Of a stretch of DNA of 64,000 nucleotides, positions 24,114 through 32,163 are shown in pieces. Where the stretch lies: NCBI GenBank assembly GCA_001443495.1, contig LDXR01000007.1:78479-142478 (forward strand), read 5' to 3'. A program made the position numbers and the translations under genes. How positions within the stretch are numbered: the stretch's first letter is position 1; each line of letters begins with the position of its first letter. The stretch is from a candidate division NC10 bacterium CSP1-5. Its GTDB lineage: Bacteria; Methylomirabilota; Methylomirabilia; Methylomirabilales; CSP1-5. The notes under the pieces were generated by a model that ran no database searches, was not told where the DNA came from, and saw only the letters and a list, made by a program, of their open reading frames with translations.

Positions 24114-24923
24114 TCACGGTTTCGGAATGGCCGTCGGAATGAAAAGGGGTTGGCCAAATTCCTTTGTCCCGAAATTGGCGATGATCTTTTGACCTTCAGG
24201 CGAGGTGAGCCAGCCGATCAAGAGCATTGCCCCGAGGTAGTTGACGTGCGCGTGTCTGGCCGGGTTGACGGCGATGACATGATAGGGATTGAAGAGGACG
24301 GGATCCCCCTCCATGAGAATCGGCAGGTCGAGCTTCTGTCGAAAGGCCAGATAGGTCCCCCGATCCGTGAGGGTGTAAGCCCGCTTCTGGTCAGCGATGA
24401 CCAGTATCGCTCCCATCCCGCGCCCCGCCTCGAGGTACCAGGGAAGCGACGGGGTCAACCTCGCCTTCTCCCACAGACTCAGCTCCTTCGCGTGCGTTCC
24501 GGACCGGTCTCCCCGCGAGATGAAGAGGGCCTTCGTTTCCGCAATTCGTTGAAAGGCCTGCTGAGCTTCTGAAGCCCCTTTGATCCCCGCTGGATCATGG
24601 GCAGGGCCCACGATGACAAAATCGTTATACATGACGGGGCGGCGGTTGACTCCAAAGCCCTGCTTCACAAACTCCTCTTCGAGCTCCGGCGCATGCACCA
24701 GCGCAACATCTACATCCCCCCGCTCGGCCAGTTTCAGGGCCTTTCCCGTCCCCACCGGGATCACGTCCACCTGAAGCCGAGATCGTGTCTCGAAGGGGGG
24801 GATCAGGACGGCCAGGAGGCCGGAGTTTTCGGTGCTGGTCGTCGTCGAGAGGCGCAGTCGCCCCTCGGCCGCCTCTGCTGGAAAGCTCGCGACGAGAAGG
24901 AGGGCGAGGATCGCGTAAATCAT
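24114..24923 (-). CDS. tupA: Tungstate-binding periplasmic protein
   Basis: A 269-residue solute-binding protein with an N-terminal signal peptide (IYAILALLLVASFPAEAAEG). The TupA anion-binding signature TTTSTENSGLL follows the mature start directly, and SRGDRSGTHAKEL provides the second oxyanion loop. This signature separates tungstate-specific TupA from ModA and WtpA. Its start overlaps the regulator stop by 4 bp, so regulator, tupA, tupB and tupC form one transcript. Confidence 0.95.
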   Translation of the reverse strand: MIYAILALLLVASFPAEAAEGRLRLSTTTSTENSGLLAVLIPPFETRSRLQVDVIPVGTGKALKLAERGDVDVALVHAPELEEEFVKQGFGVNRRPVMYNDFVIVGPAHDPAGIKGASEAQQAFQRIAETKALFISRGDRSGTHAKELSLWEKARLTPSLPWYLEAGRGMGAILVIADQKRAYTLTDRGTYLAFRQKLDLPILMEGDPVLFNPYHVIAVNPARHAHVNYLGAMLLIGWLTSPEGQKIIANFGTKEFGQPLFIPTAIPKP

Positions 24924-25843
24924 ACGGTCTCCGCTCGAGGCGAAGGATCGGTGGCGAGGATGCGGCCGGATTCGGTCGTATCGTAGCCACCCAGTGCGTC
25001 CACCCGGGTCCGGAATTCTCGCGAGCCGGCAACCTCCAAGAGGACCTGGATGCCGCGGGAGAAGAAACGCTCCTTCGGCACCAGGATGTCGAAGCGCTCC
25101 CTGGTGAGGGGGATAAACTCGAGGTCGAGGAGGCGCGCGGCGGCGTGTGTCGCGAGCCCGGCATCACCCTCTCCTCGGAGTATCTTCAACCCCACCGCGA
25201 GGTGGGTAGGGACCGCCACCTGGTATCCGGTGATCTGTTCGGGGTCGATGCCGAGCCGCGCCAGCTCTTGGTCGACGAAAATGCGGGTTCCCGATCCGTC
25301 TTGGCGGTTGACGAACCGGAGGCCGCCGCGGGTCAGATCGGCCACCGACCGAAGCCTAAAGGGGTTTCCGGGCCGCGTGACGAGGCCCAGCTCCCGGTGG
25401 AATAGGGGGACGACTGCAGCGCCGGAGGGAATGGTGCTCCCAAGGTATGGGAGGTTGTATTCACCGGTCTCTGGGTGGCGCACATGGGCCAGGGCAAGAT
25501 CTGCGACGCCGTCTCGAAGGGCGACGAGGCCGGCGCTACTGCCGACCGTGGCGAGGAAAAAGGAGGGGCAAGCCCGCCGCCTGGCGTAGAGCTCTGTCAG
25601 GATGCCAAGACTCGGGTCGTCGCTGCCGGCCGCCAGCAGGAAGGGCCGTTCCTCTTCCTTTCGCCGCCACCCTGGACCCTTCGCACTGTCCTCGATCCAC
25701 TGGTCGATGAGCGCCTTCGGAAAGATCCATTTCCCGGTCACCCGGGTACACGGGATTCTGCCAGCTTTGGCCAGATAGTAGACCTTCTTCTCGTGGATCC
25801 CGAGATAGGCAGCAACTTCTTTGGTGTTCATGAGTTCGGTCAT
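24920..25843 (-). CDS. One-component regulator: excisionase-type HTH plus periplasmic-binding-like domain
   Basis: A 307-residue protein. The N-terminal 55 residues (MNTKEVAAYLGIHEKKVYYLAKAGRIP) are a MerR/excisionase-type helix-turn-helix. The remainder is a type 2 periplasmic-binding fold without signal peptide, with RQDGSGTRIFVDQ as the likely oxyanion loop, so it should sense tungstate or molybdate in the cytoplasm. It heads the tup operon and probably controls it. The ATG at 25843 has GGAGGGGAG upstream. A palindrome and promoter lie directly before it. Confidence 0.88.
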   Translation of the reverse strand: MTELMNTKEVAAYLGIHEKKVYYLAKAGRIPCTRVTGKWIFPKALIDQWIEDSAKGPGWRRKEEERPFLLAAGSDDPSLGILTELYARRRACPSFFLATVGSSAGLVALRDGVADLALAHVRHPETGEYNLPYLGSTIPSGAAVVPLFHRELGLVTRPGNPFRLRSVADLTRGGLRFVNRQDGSGTRIFVDQELARLGIDPEQITGYQVAVPTHLAVGLKILRGEGDAGLATHAAARLLDLEFIPLTRERFDILVPKERFFSRGIQVLLEVAGSREFRTRVDALGGYDTTESGRILATDPSPRAETV

Positions 25844-25865
25844 CTTTCTCCCCTCCGGTGATCGA

Positions 25866-25894
25866 GATTTATGCCTAATTTGGAAAAAAGTCAA
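25866..25894 (-). promoter_or_regulatory. Sigma-70 promoter of the tup operon
   Basis: On the minus strand TTGACT (25894-25889) and TAAATC (25871-25866) are exactly 17 bp apart in an AT-rich patch, with a 15-20 nt leader before the regulator ATG at 25843. Confidence 0.6.
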
Positions 25895-25905
25895 TAAACA
25901 TTACT

Positions 25906-25922
25906 AATAATTACAAATTATT
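25906..25922. promoter_or_regulatory. Palindromic operator candidate of the tup regulator
   Basis: AATAATT-ACA-AATTATT is a perfect inverted repeat with 7-bp arms, located 12 bp upstream of the -35 box of the tup promoter. It could be an activator or autorepressor site for the encoded one-component regulator. Confidence 0.5.
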
Positions 25923-26109
25923 CCACAAAATTCCATTATGGATCAGAACCCATATCCCTGAGCTATGGGGAGGCCACCCCCCCAGAATCCCGCTGGTAGT
26001 CGATAGTCCATTTGAGAGCCCACAGGCATTGTTCAGCGATTCCCGATGTGGTATACCGAGCCTGCTTCGTGCGTTGGGGATCGGCCAACGAGAGAGGCGG
26101 AAGGGCGAC

Positions 26110-27291
26110 ATGACCATGCAGGATTTCTTCGGTCGCGAACTCGAGCGCTTGAAGCGCAAGGACTCTTACCGGTGGCTCCGGGCCATGGAGGGGCCGCCTG
26201 AGGCGCGGATGCGGGTCGATGGCCGCGAGGTGATCGTCCTCTGTAGCAGTAACTACCTGGGTCTGGCGACCCACCCGCGGTTGAAGGCGGCCGCGATCGA
26301 GGCCACCGAGCGCCTCGGCGTTTGCTCCGCCGCTTCTCGACTCATCGCCGGCAATAATGAGCTCTACCGCATCCTGGAAGAGCGATTGGCCGTTTTCAAG
26401 AGGCGTGAGGCCGCGCTCGTCTTCAGCACCGGCTACATGGCGAACCTGGGGGTCATCTCGGCGGTGGTGGGCGACGGGGACGTGGTCTATACCGACGCGC
26501 TGAGTCACGCAAGCATCGTCGACGGCTGCCGCTTGAGCCGGGCGACGGTGAAGATCTTTCCCCACAATGACGTCGATGCCCTGGAAGACCTATTGAAGTC
26601 AGACACCGGGTTTCGGCGGAGGCTCATCGCGGTTGACGGGGTCTACAGCATGGACGGAGATCTGACACCCCTTCCCGATCTCGTCAAGTTGTCCAAAGAT
26701 TACGACGCACTGCTCATGCTTGATGATGCGCACGGGACCGGAATCCTGGGCGAGCGGGGAGGGGGCACGGCGGAGCACTTCGGTCTGGACGATCCCGATG
26801 CGGTCGATATCGAGATCGGCACCCTGGGCAAGGCGTTGGGGAGCTTCGGGGCCTATGTCGTGGGCAGCCGGAGCCTGCGGGAATATCTCATCAATCGATC
26901 GCGGAGTTTTATCTTTACCTGTGCCCTGGCCCCGTCGGCCCTGGCCGCCGCCCTCGCCACCCTGGACGTCCTGGATGAGGAGCCGGCGCATCGGCAGAGG
27001 CTCTGGGAAAACCTCCGTCATTTCCGAGAAGGTCTGCACCGTCTGGGCCTCTCCACAGAGCCCAGTGCGACCCATATCCTTCCCGTCATGACCTATGACC
27101 GGCAGCGGACGATGGCGCTCTGCGAGCGGCTGCTGGAGCTTGGCGTCTTCTGCCAGGGGATCCGGCCCCCGACCGTCCCTCCCGGGACCAGCCGGCTCCG
27201 CTTCACCGTCACCGCCGCGCACACGCGGGCCGATCTGGACCGGGCGCTCGAGGCCGTTGAAAAAGCCTTCCGCGAGTTCGCCCCCCTCTGA
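26110..27291 (+). CDS. bioF: 8-amino-7-oxononanoate synthase (or related alpha-oxoamine synthase)
   Basis: A 393-residue PLP enzyme that joins pimeloyl-thioester and alanine in biotin synthesis. [13 protein letters not shown], the [11 protein letters not shown] substrate region, the [12 protein letters not shown] cofactor Asp-His motif and the PLP lysine in [14 protein letters not shown] are all present. The ATG at 26110 (or 26116) gives the family length. Glycine C-acetyltransferase (kbl) is the closest alternative; bioA and bioD 10 kb downstream favour bioF. No other biotin gene adjoins it. Confidence 0.85.
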   Translation: MTMQDFFGRELERLKRKDSYRWLRAMEGPPEARMRVDGREVIVLCSSNYLGLATHPRLKAAAIEATERLGVCSAASRLIAGNNELYRILEERLAVFKRREAALVFSTGYMANLGVISAVVGDGDVVYTDALSHASIVDGCRLSRATVKIFPHNDVDALEDLLKSDTGFRRRLIAVDGVYSMDGDLTPLPDLVKLSKDYDALLMLDDAHGTGILGERGGGTAEHFGLDDPDAVDIEIGTLGKALGSFGAYVVGSRSLREYLINRSRSFIFTCALAPSALAAALATLDVLDEEPAHRQRLWENLRHFREGLHRLGLSTEPSATHILPVMTYDRQRTMALCERLLELGVFCQGIRPPTVPPGTSRLRFTVTAAHTRADLDRALEAVEKAFREFAPL

Positions 27292-27390
27292 GCGGTCGTT
27301 GTTGGCCGGCCTCGCAAGCACATCCGCGCAGGGCGGGGACTCATTCGCGCAGAGACTCTGAACGGGAGTTCGTGCGAGGGGGAACGTGCA

Positions 27391-27852
27391 ATGCTCAGTC
27401 AATCCACTAGGTGGCGATTGACGACGCAACTCGAATGCCTTCAAGTCGTACTGGGCGGGAGGGATGCTGCGGTGATCAACCGGCGTCCGGCATCAGGCAA
27501 GTGGTCGGCCCACGAGAATCTCGCGCACCTCGCTCGGATTCACGAAATCTATCTCGAGCGAATTCGCCGGATCCTGAGCGAGGAGCGGCCACAGCTTCCC
27601 CGGTACACAGCCGAGGATGACCCGGAGTGGCCGCAGTGGGTGAGGATGTCAACCGAGGAGGTCGTGCAGCGGCTGATGGCGCTACGAGATGAGCTCGTCC
27701 GGGTCGTCACACCGCTCTCCCTGGACCGCCTCAACCGGATCGGTGTCCATTCCGCGCTCGGTGGCATGACGATTCCGGAGTGGATCGAGTTCTTCCTGCT
27801 ACACGAGGCGCATCATCTCTACGCTGCGATGCAGCGCGCTCGCGACGGATAG
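27391..27852 (+). CDS. DinB-like domain protein
   Basis: A 153-residue four-helix DinB/YfiT-type protein. The three metal-binding histidines are in place: [12 protein letters not shown] near 48-56 and [14 protein letters not shown] near 136-146. The segment [13 protein letters not shown] is the family hallmark. Some relatives are thiol (bacillithiol or mycothiol) S-transferases; the exact role here is unknown. It follows bioF by about 100 bp. Confidence 0.85.
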   Translation: MLSQSTRWRLTTQLECLQVVLGGRDAAVINRRPASGKWSAHENLAHLARIHEIYLERIRRILSEERPQLPRYTAEDDPEWPQWVRMSTEEVVQRLMALRDELVRVVTPLSLDRLNRIGVHSALGGMTIPEWIEFFLLHEAHHLYAAMQRARDG

Positions 27853-28067
27853 ACCGTCGGGGGTTTGTGCCTAGAACTGGAGCGTGCCCCGCGCCCGCAA
27901 CTCAGAGGGGCGAAGGCTGTGATAGACGAAGGCAATACGCATCGCGGATCTCCTGGCAAGTGACTCCAAAGCCCTGAAACCATCACGCCCCACTGTTCGT
28001 CTATTATACGTCAAGGTGAGTTACGTCGGATTCCAGCAGTGCCTCAGGCACCAGGGGGATGTGAACC

Positions 28068-28766
28068 ATGAAGATTGTTTCCGTCAACGTGGGACTGCCG
28101 CGGGAAGTGATCTGGAAGGGTAAGAGAGTCACCACCGGGATCCTTAAAGAACCCATCACCGGGCGCGTGATGATGCGGAGGCTGAATCTGGACGGGGACC
28201 GACAGGCGGACTTGTCCGTCCACGGTGGACCCAGCAAGGCGGTGTATGTGTACCCGGTCCAGCATTATGACTATTGGCGGGGGGAATTGCCTGAGATGAA
28301 GCTGCCCTGGGGCATGTTCGGCGAAAATCTGACCACCGAAGGATTGCTGGAGGATGCCGTCAGCATTGGAGATCGGCTTCGCATCGGCTCAGCCGAAGTG
28401 ATGGTGACTGAACCGCGGATGCCCTGCTACAAACTGGGGATTAAGTTCGGGCGGGAGGACATCATCAAGCGGTTTCTGAGAAGCGGTCGGACCGGCTTTT
28501 ATGTGGCGGTCTTGCAAGAAGGTGAGGTCGGAGCCGGAGACAGCGTGGATCTCATCGGTCGCGACGGAAACGATGTCACAGTGGCCGACATCACCCGCTT
28601 ATACGTGAATGAAAGGGACAACCTGGACCTGTTGCATCGCGCGATCCAGGTCGAGGCCTTGCCCGAAAGCTGGCGCGACCACTTTCGGCAGCAGATCCAA
28701 AAACTGGGTCGCTCCGTGGAGAGAGAGCGGCAGGCGAAGTCGCGGGCATCGCCGTGTTGTGAGTGA
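28068..28766 (+). CDS. MOSC domain protein (YiiM-like)
   Basis: A 232-residue MOSC-domain protein followed by a 3-alpha domain, the YiiM arrangement. LDGDRQADLSVHGGPSKAVYVYP, WGMFGENLTTEGL and the conserved Cys in EPRMPCYKLGIKFG are diagnostic. MOSC proteins bind molybdenum cofactor through this Cys and reduce N-hydroxylated compounds. It ends 13 bp from the 3' end of the convergent DedA-rhodanese gene. Confidence 0.92.
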   Translation: MKIVSVNVGLPREVIWKGKRVTTGILKEPITGRVMMRRLNLDGDRQADLSVHGGPSKAVYVYPVQHYDYWRGELPEMKLPWGMFGENLTTEGLLEDAVSIGDRLRIGSAEVMVTEPRMPCYKLGIKFGREDIIKRFLRSGRTGFYVAVLQEGEVGAGDSVDLIGRDGNDVTVADITRLYVNERDNLDLLHRAIQVEALPESWRDHFRQQIQKLGRSVERERQAKSRASPCCE

Positions 28767-28778
28767 GCGAAAGGGCAA

Positions 28779-29753
28779 CTACGACGCGCTGGCGCTCATG
28801 CCCATCGGAGACGCGGGACTGCCCCGGGACTCGACGGCAAAGCCCCGTTCGCGCCAGGCGTCAAAGCCACCGGCGAGTGGTCGGACGCGCGTGATCCCTC
28901 GCCGCCGTAACAGAAGCGCCACCCGGGCGCTCGAGGCCTCGCTGGGTCACGTGCAGTACAGGACGAGCTCGCGGTTGCGCGGGATTTCCTGGTGGCGCTG
29001 CTCGAGTTGATCCGGCGAGAGCTGGATGGCGCCGGGAATGGTCGCTGGCTCTGCCTCGAAGTCGAGCGAGTGACGCAGATCCACGACCACCAGATCTTCG
29101 CCGGCATCGAGCTTGCGTTTGAGTTCCTCCGGGGTGATCCGGTCGATCCGCAGCCGGCGCACAAACCGACGCCGCTGCACATACTTCCAGCCGATGTACC
29201 CCGTCAGGGCGACCACGAGAATCAATACGAGCCGGGCGCCGAGCTCCGCAGCGTGGGCTGCAACCCGCTCGATTTGATCACTAAAGACGAAGCCGAGCCC
29301 CGTATACGCGCCCACCCAAATCAATGCCCCCACCCCGTCGAAGAATAGAAAGCGCGGGAGCCGCATGCGGAAAATCCCCGCCAGGGGCGGTGCCACCGTG
29401 CTCAATCCAGGGACGAACTTAGCCACGATCAGCGAGCGGGCGCCATGCCGGACGAAGAAATCTTCCGTCCGGCGAACGCATGAGTCCGGCTCGAGGGCGA
29501 TCCGGCAGAGGAGCTGCAAGACCCTGCTGCCGCGTCGGCGACCCAGCTCGTACCAGATCGTGTCGGCGAGCAGCGTCGCCAGGGACCCCACGCCGATGGC
29601 GAGGGCGAAGCTTAATTGCTCGGCGCCGGCAAGGGCTCCGGCGGCGAGCATCAATGGGGCGGCGGGGATGGGCAAACCGACCTGCTCGACGAACACCACC
29701 GCGAACAGGACCGAGTACCCGTGCCGGATCAGGAACTCCAGTGCCTCACTCAT
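28779..29753 (-). CDS. Candidate selenoprotein: DedA membrane protein fused to rhodanese with in-frame TGA (Sec269)
   Basis: From the ATG at 29753 the frame encodes a DedA/SNARE-associated membrane domain (about 1-190: GVGSLATLLADTIWYELGRRRG, FVPGLSTVAPPLAG) then a rhodanese domain (about 205-320) starting ITPEELKRKLDAGEDLVVVDLR. At residue 269 it meets TGA (28947-28949) in the active loop, LVLYCT-TGA-PSEASSARVALLL, and continues in frame through a complete rhodanese end (RVRPLAGGFDAWRERGF) to TAG at 28779-28781, 324 residues. As I recall, homologues of this fusion read YCTCPNEA, so TGA replaces the second Cys of a CxC motif. A SECIS-like hairpin follows. Likely a membrane-tethered sulfurtransferase or sulfane-sulfur reductase. 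Nonsense mutation is the alternative, but the conserved downstream frame argues against it. Confidence 0.85.
28914..28949 (-). promoter_or_regulatory. Candidate SECIS element of the DedA-rhodanese selenoprotein
   Basis: After TGA (28949-28947) the minus strand has AGCGCC (28931-28926), loop CGGGT (28925-28921) and GGCGCT (28920-28915), extended by a G-T wobble pair to 7 bp. The loop begins 21 nt after the TGA with G at loop position 2. Confidence 0.75.
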
Positions 29754-29853
29754 CGCAACGGTCCCCTCCTTCGCTCTTGCGAGCCTGCGAGGTTAGTAAT
29801 ACGTCCGCAGGTAATGACGGCAGCCCACGGAATGATGGACACGAGCAACGATT

Positions 29854-30022
29854 CTAGCAGCCGTTGGGGCCTGTGCATCCCGGTTCTGGCGTTAGGCGAC
29901 CGGCCACCCGGAAGGCGCCGCTCACCACCTGCCCCCCACCCTGTAGCAGCCCCCAAAGCGCATCACTCTCATCGGTTGTCGCGGGACTCGCGAAGGCAAG
30001 GAGGAGCAGCGGCGCCAGTGCG
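29854..30022 (-). pseudogene. 5' remnant of a secreted histidine-phosphatase-like gene
   Basis: Just after the OsmC stop, one minus-strand frame reads a signal-like ALAPLLLLAFASPATTDES followed by DALWGLLQGGGQVV, which resembles the N-terminus of secreted histidine phosphatases (ALWxxLxxGGxVVLMRHA). The RHG catalytic motif is missing and the frame ends about 25 residues later in TAG at 29854-29856. There is no good start codon. I read it as a decayed gene; it could be chance similarity. Confidence 0.35.
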
Positions 30023-30487
30023 CTACTCTTCGACCACCGCGCCGTCCCATTCGATCGCGATGCCCCGCTGCACGGACTGCGAGGCCGGACAGCCTTTCTC
30101 GTGGATCTCGATCGCACGCAGGGCCTCCTCACGCTTTCCCTGGGGAACCTTCACGTGATAGTGGACCTTGATCCGCGTGATCAGAGGTTTGCCGTCTACA
30201 TTCTCGATGAAGCCCTCCACCTCCGAGGACAACTTGTCCGGCTGTGTCGGAATCTTGCGTGCCGCTAGCGCCCCGGCCAGCGTGCCGGTCATTCAGCCGG
30301 CCACCGCGGCGATGATGTGGTCGAGGGTCGTGGGCACGTCCTCCGGCGGCTCCACCCCGTAGAATTTCTTGATCCCCCCGTGGACGCCGTAGCGGACCGG
30401 CTCGGGAAAGTTCTCGATGTAGGCCCGGCGGAGGGGACCCTTATCCTTGATGATTTTCACCTTGGAGACGTGAATCAACTCAGCCAT
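30023..30487 (-). CDS. Candidate selenoprotein: OsmC/YhfA-family peroxidase with in-frame TGA (Sec65)
   Basis: The gene starts at the ATG at 30487 with AGGAGG 7 bp upstream. Residues 1-64 end in TTLDHIIAAVAG, then TGA (30293-30295), then MTGTLAGALAARKIPTQ and on to EWDGAVVEE, 154 residues. OsmC/Ohr proteins have the peroxidatic Cys in AAVAGCMTGTL, exactly at the TGA, and the second Cys is present in EKGCPASQSVQRG. The two halves are otherwise a complete OsmC fold. Selenocysteine-containing OsmC-like proteins have been described, and a SECIS-like hairpin follows the TGA. It should reduce organic hydroperoxides or sulfane sulfur in the cytoplasm. It sits in the redox island next to the DedA-rhodanese gene. 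Confidence 0.88.
30263..30295 (-). promoter_or_regulatory. Candidate SECIS element of the OsmC selenoprotein
   Basis: After TGA (30295-30293) the minus strand has CGCTGGC (30282-30276), loop CGGGGC (30275-30270) and GCTAGCG (30269-30263), seven pairs including one G-T wobble. The loop begins 17 nt after the TGA with G at loop position 2. Confidence 0.75.
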
Positions 30488-30600
30488 GTTTGCTCCTCCT
30501 TGTCAGAATGGGACGTTTCTTCTTTTGATGTCCGGCGCTCCCCGTTGGATTCACCGAGTGTCGGCCGCTTCCCTTGGAGTCTCAAAGCGACAGCGTCGGG

Positions 30601-31464
30601 CTAAACTGCACCATGCTTCTTAAGCCACTCCTGCAAGCGCTTCCATCCATCTTCGGCCGGTTCCCTCCGGTAGCTGGGCCGGTAGTCGGCGTAGAAGGCG
30701 TGGGGTGCTCCGGGGTAGACGATGATCTCTGACGGACTCCCCGCCGACTTCAGGGTCTTGCGCATCTCCTCGACGGTATCGAGCGGGATGCCCGGATCAT
30801 CGCCTCCGTACAGGCCGAGGACGGGGGCCTTGAGCGCGCCGACGACGTCGATCGGATACTGGGGCTGCAGTTCCGTGCGATTGCCGGTGAGCCGGCCGTA
30901 CCAGGCCACGCCGGCTTTGAGCTGGGGGTTGTGGGCGGCATACAGCCAGACGATCCTCCCGCCCCAGCAGAACCCGGTGATGCCGAGCTTCGCGATGTTC
31001 CCTTTGCCGCCCGCCTTGGCCCACGCGACGGTGGCGTCGAGGTCCGCCATCACCTGCGCGTCGGGGACCTTCGAGACCACTTTCGCGAAAATCTCCTTGC
31101 TCTCGGATATTCCCGACACATCCCCCTGGCGGGCGAAGAGCTCGGGGGAGACAGCGAAGTAACCCATCTTCGCAAATCGGCGACAGATATCCTTGATGTG
31201 TTCGTGAACGCCGAATATTTCCTGCACGACCAGGACCACGGGGAACGCAGTTCCGGTGGCCGGCATCGCCCGGTAGACCGGGATCTGGCCATCGGCGGTC
31301 GGAATCTTCACCTCACCCGCGATCAACCCGCTGGTATCGGTGGTGATCGTCTGTGCTGATACAGGGCGTACGGCGAGCGCGAAGCCGACAGCCAGTGTGG
31401 TCATGACAAACTCTCGCCGTGTGAACTCCGTCTTGGGCATCAGGCTGCGTAGTTCCTCGTCCAA
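30601..31464 (-). CDS. Dienelactone hydrolase family protein, Tat-exported
   Basis: An alpha/beta-hydrolase of about 287 residues with the dienelactone hydrolase triad: Cys in [12 protein letters not shown], Asp in GGDDPGIP and His in [12 protein letters not shown]. The N-terminus has a twin-arginine signal ([23 protein letters not shown]), so the enzyme is exported folded. I use the TTG at 31464 because AGGAGG stands 9 bp upstream and the peptide [11 protein letters not shown] precedes the Tat motif as in relatives; the ATG at 31440 is the alternative. The natural ester or lactone substrate is unknown. Confidence 0.88.
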   Translation of the reverse strand: MDEELRSLMPKTEFTRREFVMTTLAVGFALAVRPVSAQTITTDTSGLIAGEVKIPTADGQIPVYRAMPATGTAFPVVLVVQEIFGVHEHIKDICRRFAKMGYFAVSPELFARQGDVSGISESKEIFAKVVSKVPDAQVMADLDATVAWAKAGGKGNIAKLGITGFCWGGRIVWLYAAHNPQLKAGVAWYGRLTGNRTELQPQYPIDVVGALKAPVLGLYGGDDPGIPLDTVEEMRKTLKSAGSPSEIIVYPGAPHAFYADYRPSYRREPAEDGWKRLQEWLKKHGAV

Positions 31465-31512
31465 ACCCTGATTCCTCCTTTCCCATCCGGTGTTGGGGGT
31501 CAAGGGCGGGAC

Positions 31513-32142
31513 TCAACGCCGCAGCAACTTGAAGCCGATGCCCGAACCCATCTTTTGCGCATATGCGAGATGAATCCAGAGCATGGCTAGTGGCTCGAGC
31601 AGGCGCGCCGCCTGCAAGGGACCAGCATCCACAGCCTCGAAGCCGAGCTCTTGGGTGAGTCTCGCAACGGCAGTCTTGGCTGCAGCGTCATCGCCGCAGA
31701 TAAACATCGTAGCCTGCTCGGCGCCGAAGTGTGGACTCGCCATGTTTTCGGCGCCGGTCATATTGAACGCCTTCACGATGCGAGCGCCCGGTGTCTTCTT
31801 GGCAATCTCTTCGGCGGCAGACGTGGTGTGACCGATCTCCAGGCCGCCCAAATCTTGCTTGAGCGGATTCGTGCAGTCGATCAGAATCTTGCCCGACAAC
31901 GGGCCAGCCGCTTTGAGGGCGTGGTCCACAGAGGGCCAAGGAGGAGCGAAAAGGATAACCTCGCCGAACTGCACAGCCTCGGCAGGGGAACCCGCCCGAG
32001 TGTTGGGGCCGGCCAACGTGGCGAGACTCTCCAGTTTTTTGGGGTCCCGCGAGTAGCTGAAGAGAATCTTGTGGCCACGCCTCGCCCAGGCCTTTCCCAG
32101 CGTGCTGCCCACATTGCCTGAGCCAACAATCCCGATGTTCAT
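31513..32142 (-). CDS. NADP oxidoreductase, F420-reductase/dinucleotide-binding family
   Basis: A 209-residue Rossmann protein starting MNIGIVGSGNVGSTLGKAWARRGH, the dinucleotide-binding motif of the NADPH-dependent F420 reductase-like family, with SRDPKK after strand 2 suggesting NADP. FAPPWPSV, DCTNPL and VKAFNMTGAENM match the conserved core. The ATG at 32142 is preceded by GGGGAG; an upstream ATG at 32160 has no site. Without F420 genes nearby the electron partner is uncertain. It begins 22 bp after the alcohol dehydrogenase gene. Confidence 0.88.
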   Translation of the reverse strand: MNIGIVGSGNVGSTLGKAWARRGHKILFSYSRDPKKLESLATLAGPNTRAGSPAEAVQFGEVILFAPPWPSVDHALKAAGPLSGKILIDCTNPLKQDLGGLEIGHTTSAAEEIAKKTPGARIVKAFNMTGAENMASPHFGAEQATMFICGDDAAAKTAVARLTQELGFEAVDAGPLQAARLLEPLAMLWIHLAYAQKMGSGIGFKLLRR

Positions 32143-32163
32143 CCTCTTCTCCCCAGTCATTTC

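Noticed and set aside
27871-27942. A 23-codon minus-strand frame with an AGGAG site (MRIAFVYHSLRP...)
   Set aside because: It looks like a cut-off gene start, but there is too little sequence to support a gene or name a family.
28740-28766. The MOSC gene ends PCCE-TGA, considered as a fourth selenocysteine site
   Set aside because: Reading on past the TGA gives Arg-rich sequence with no family resemblance, and the protein is already full length.
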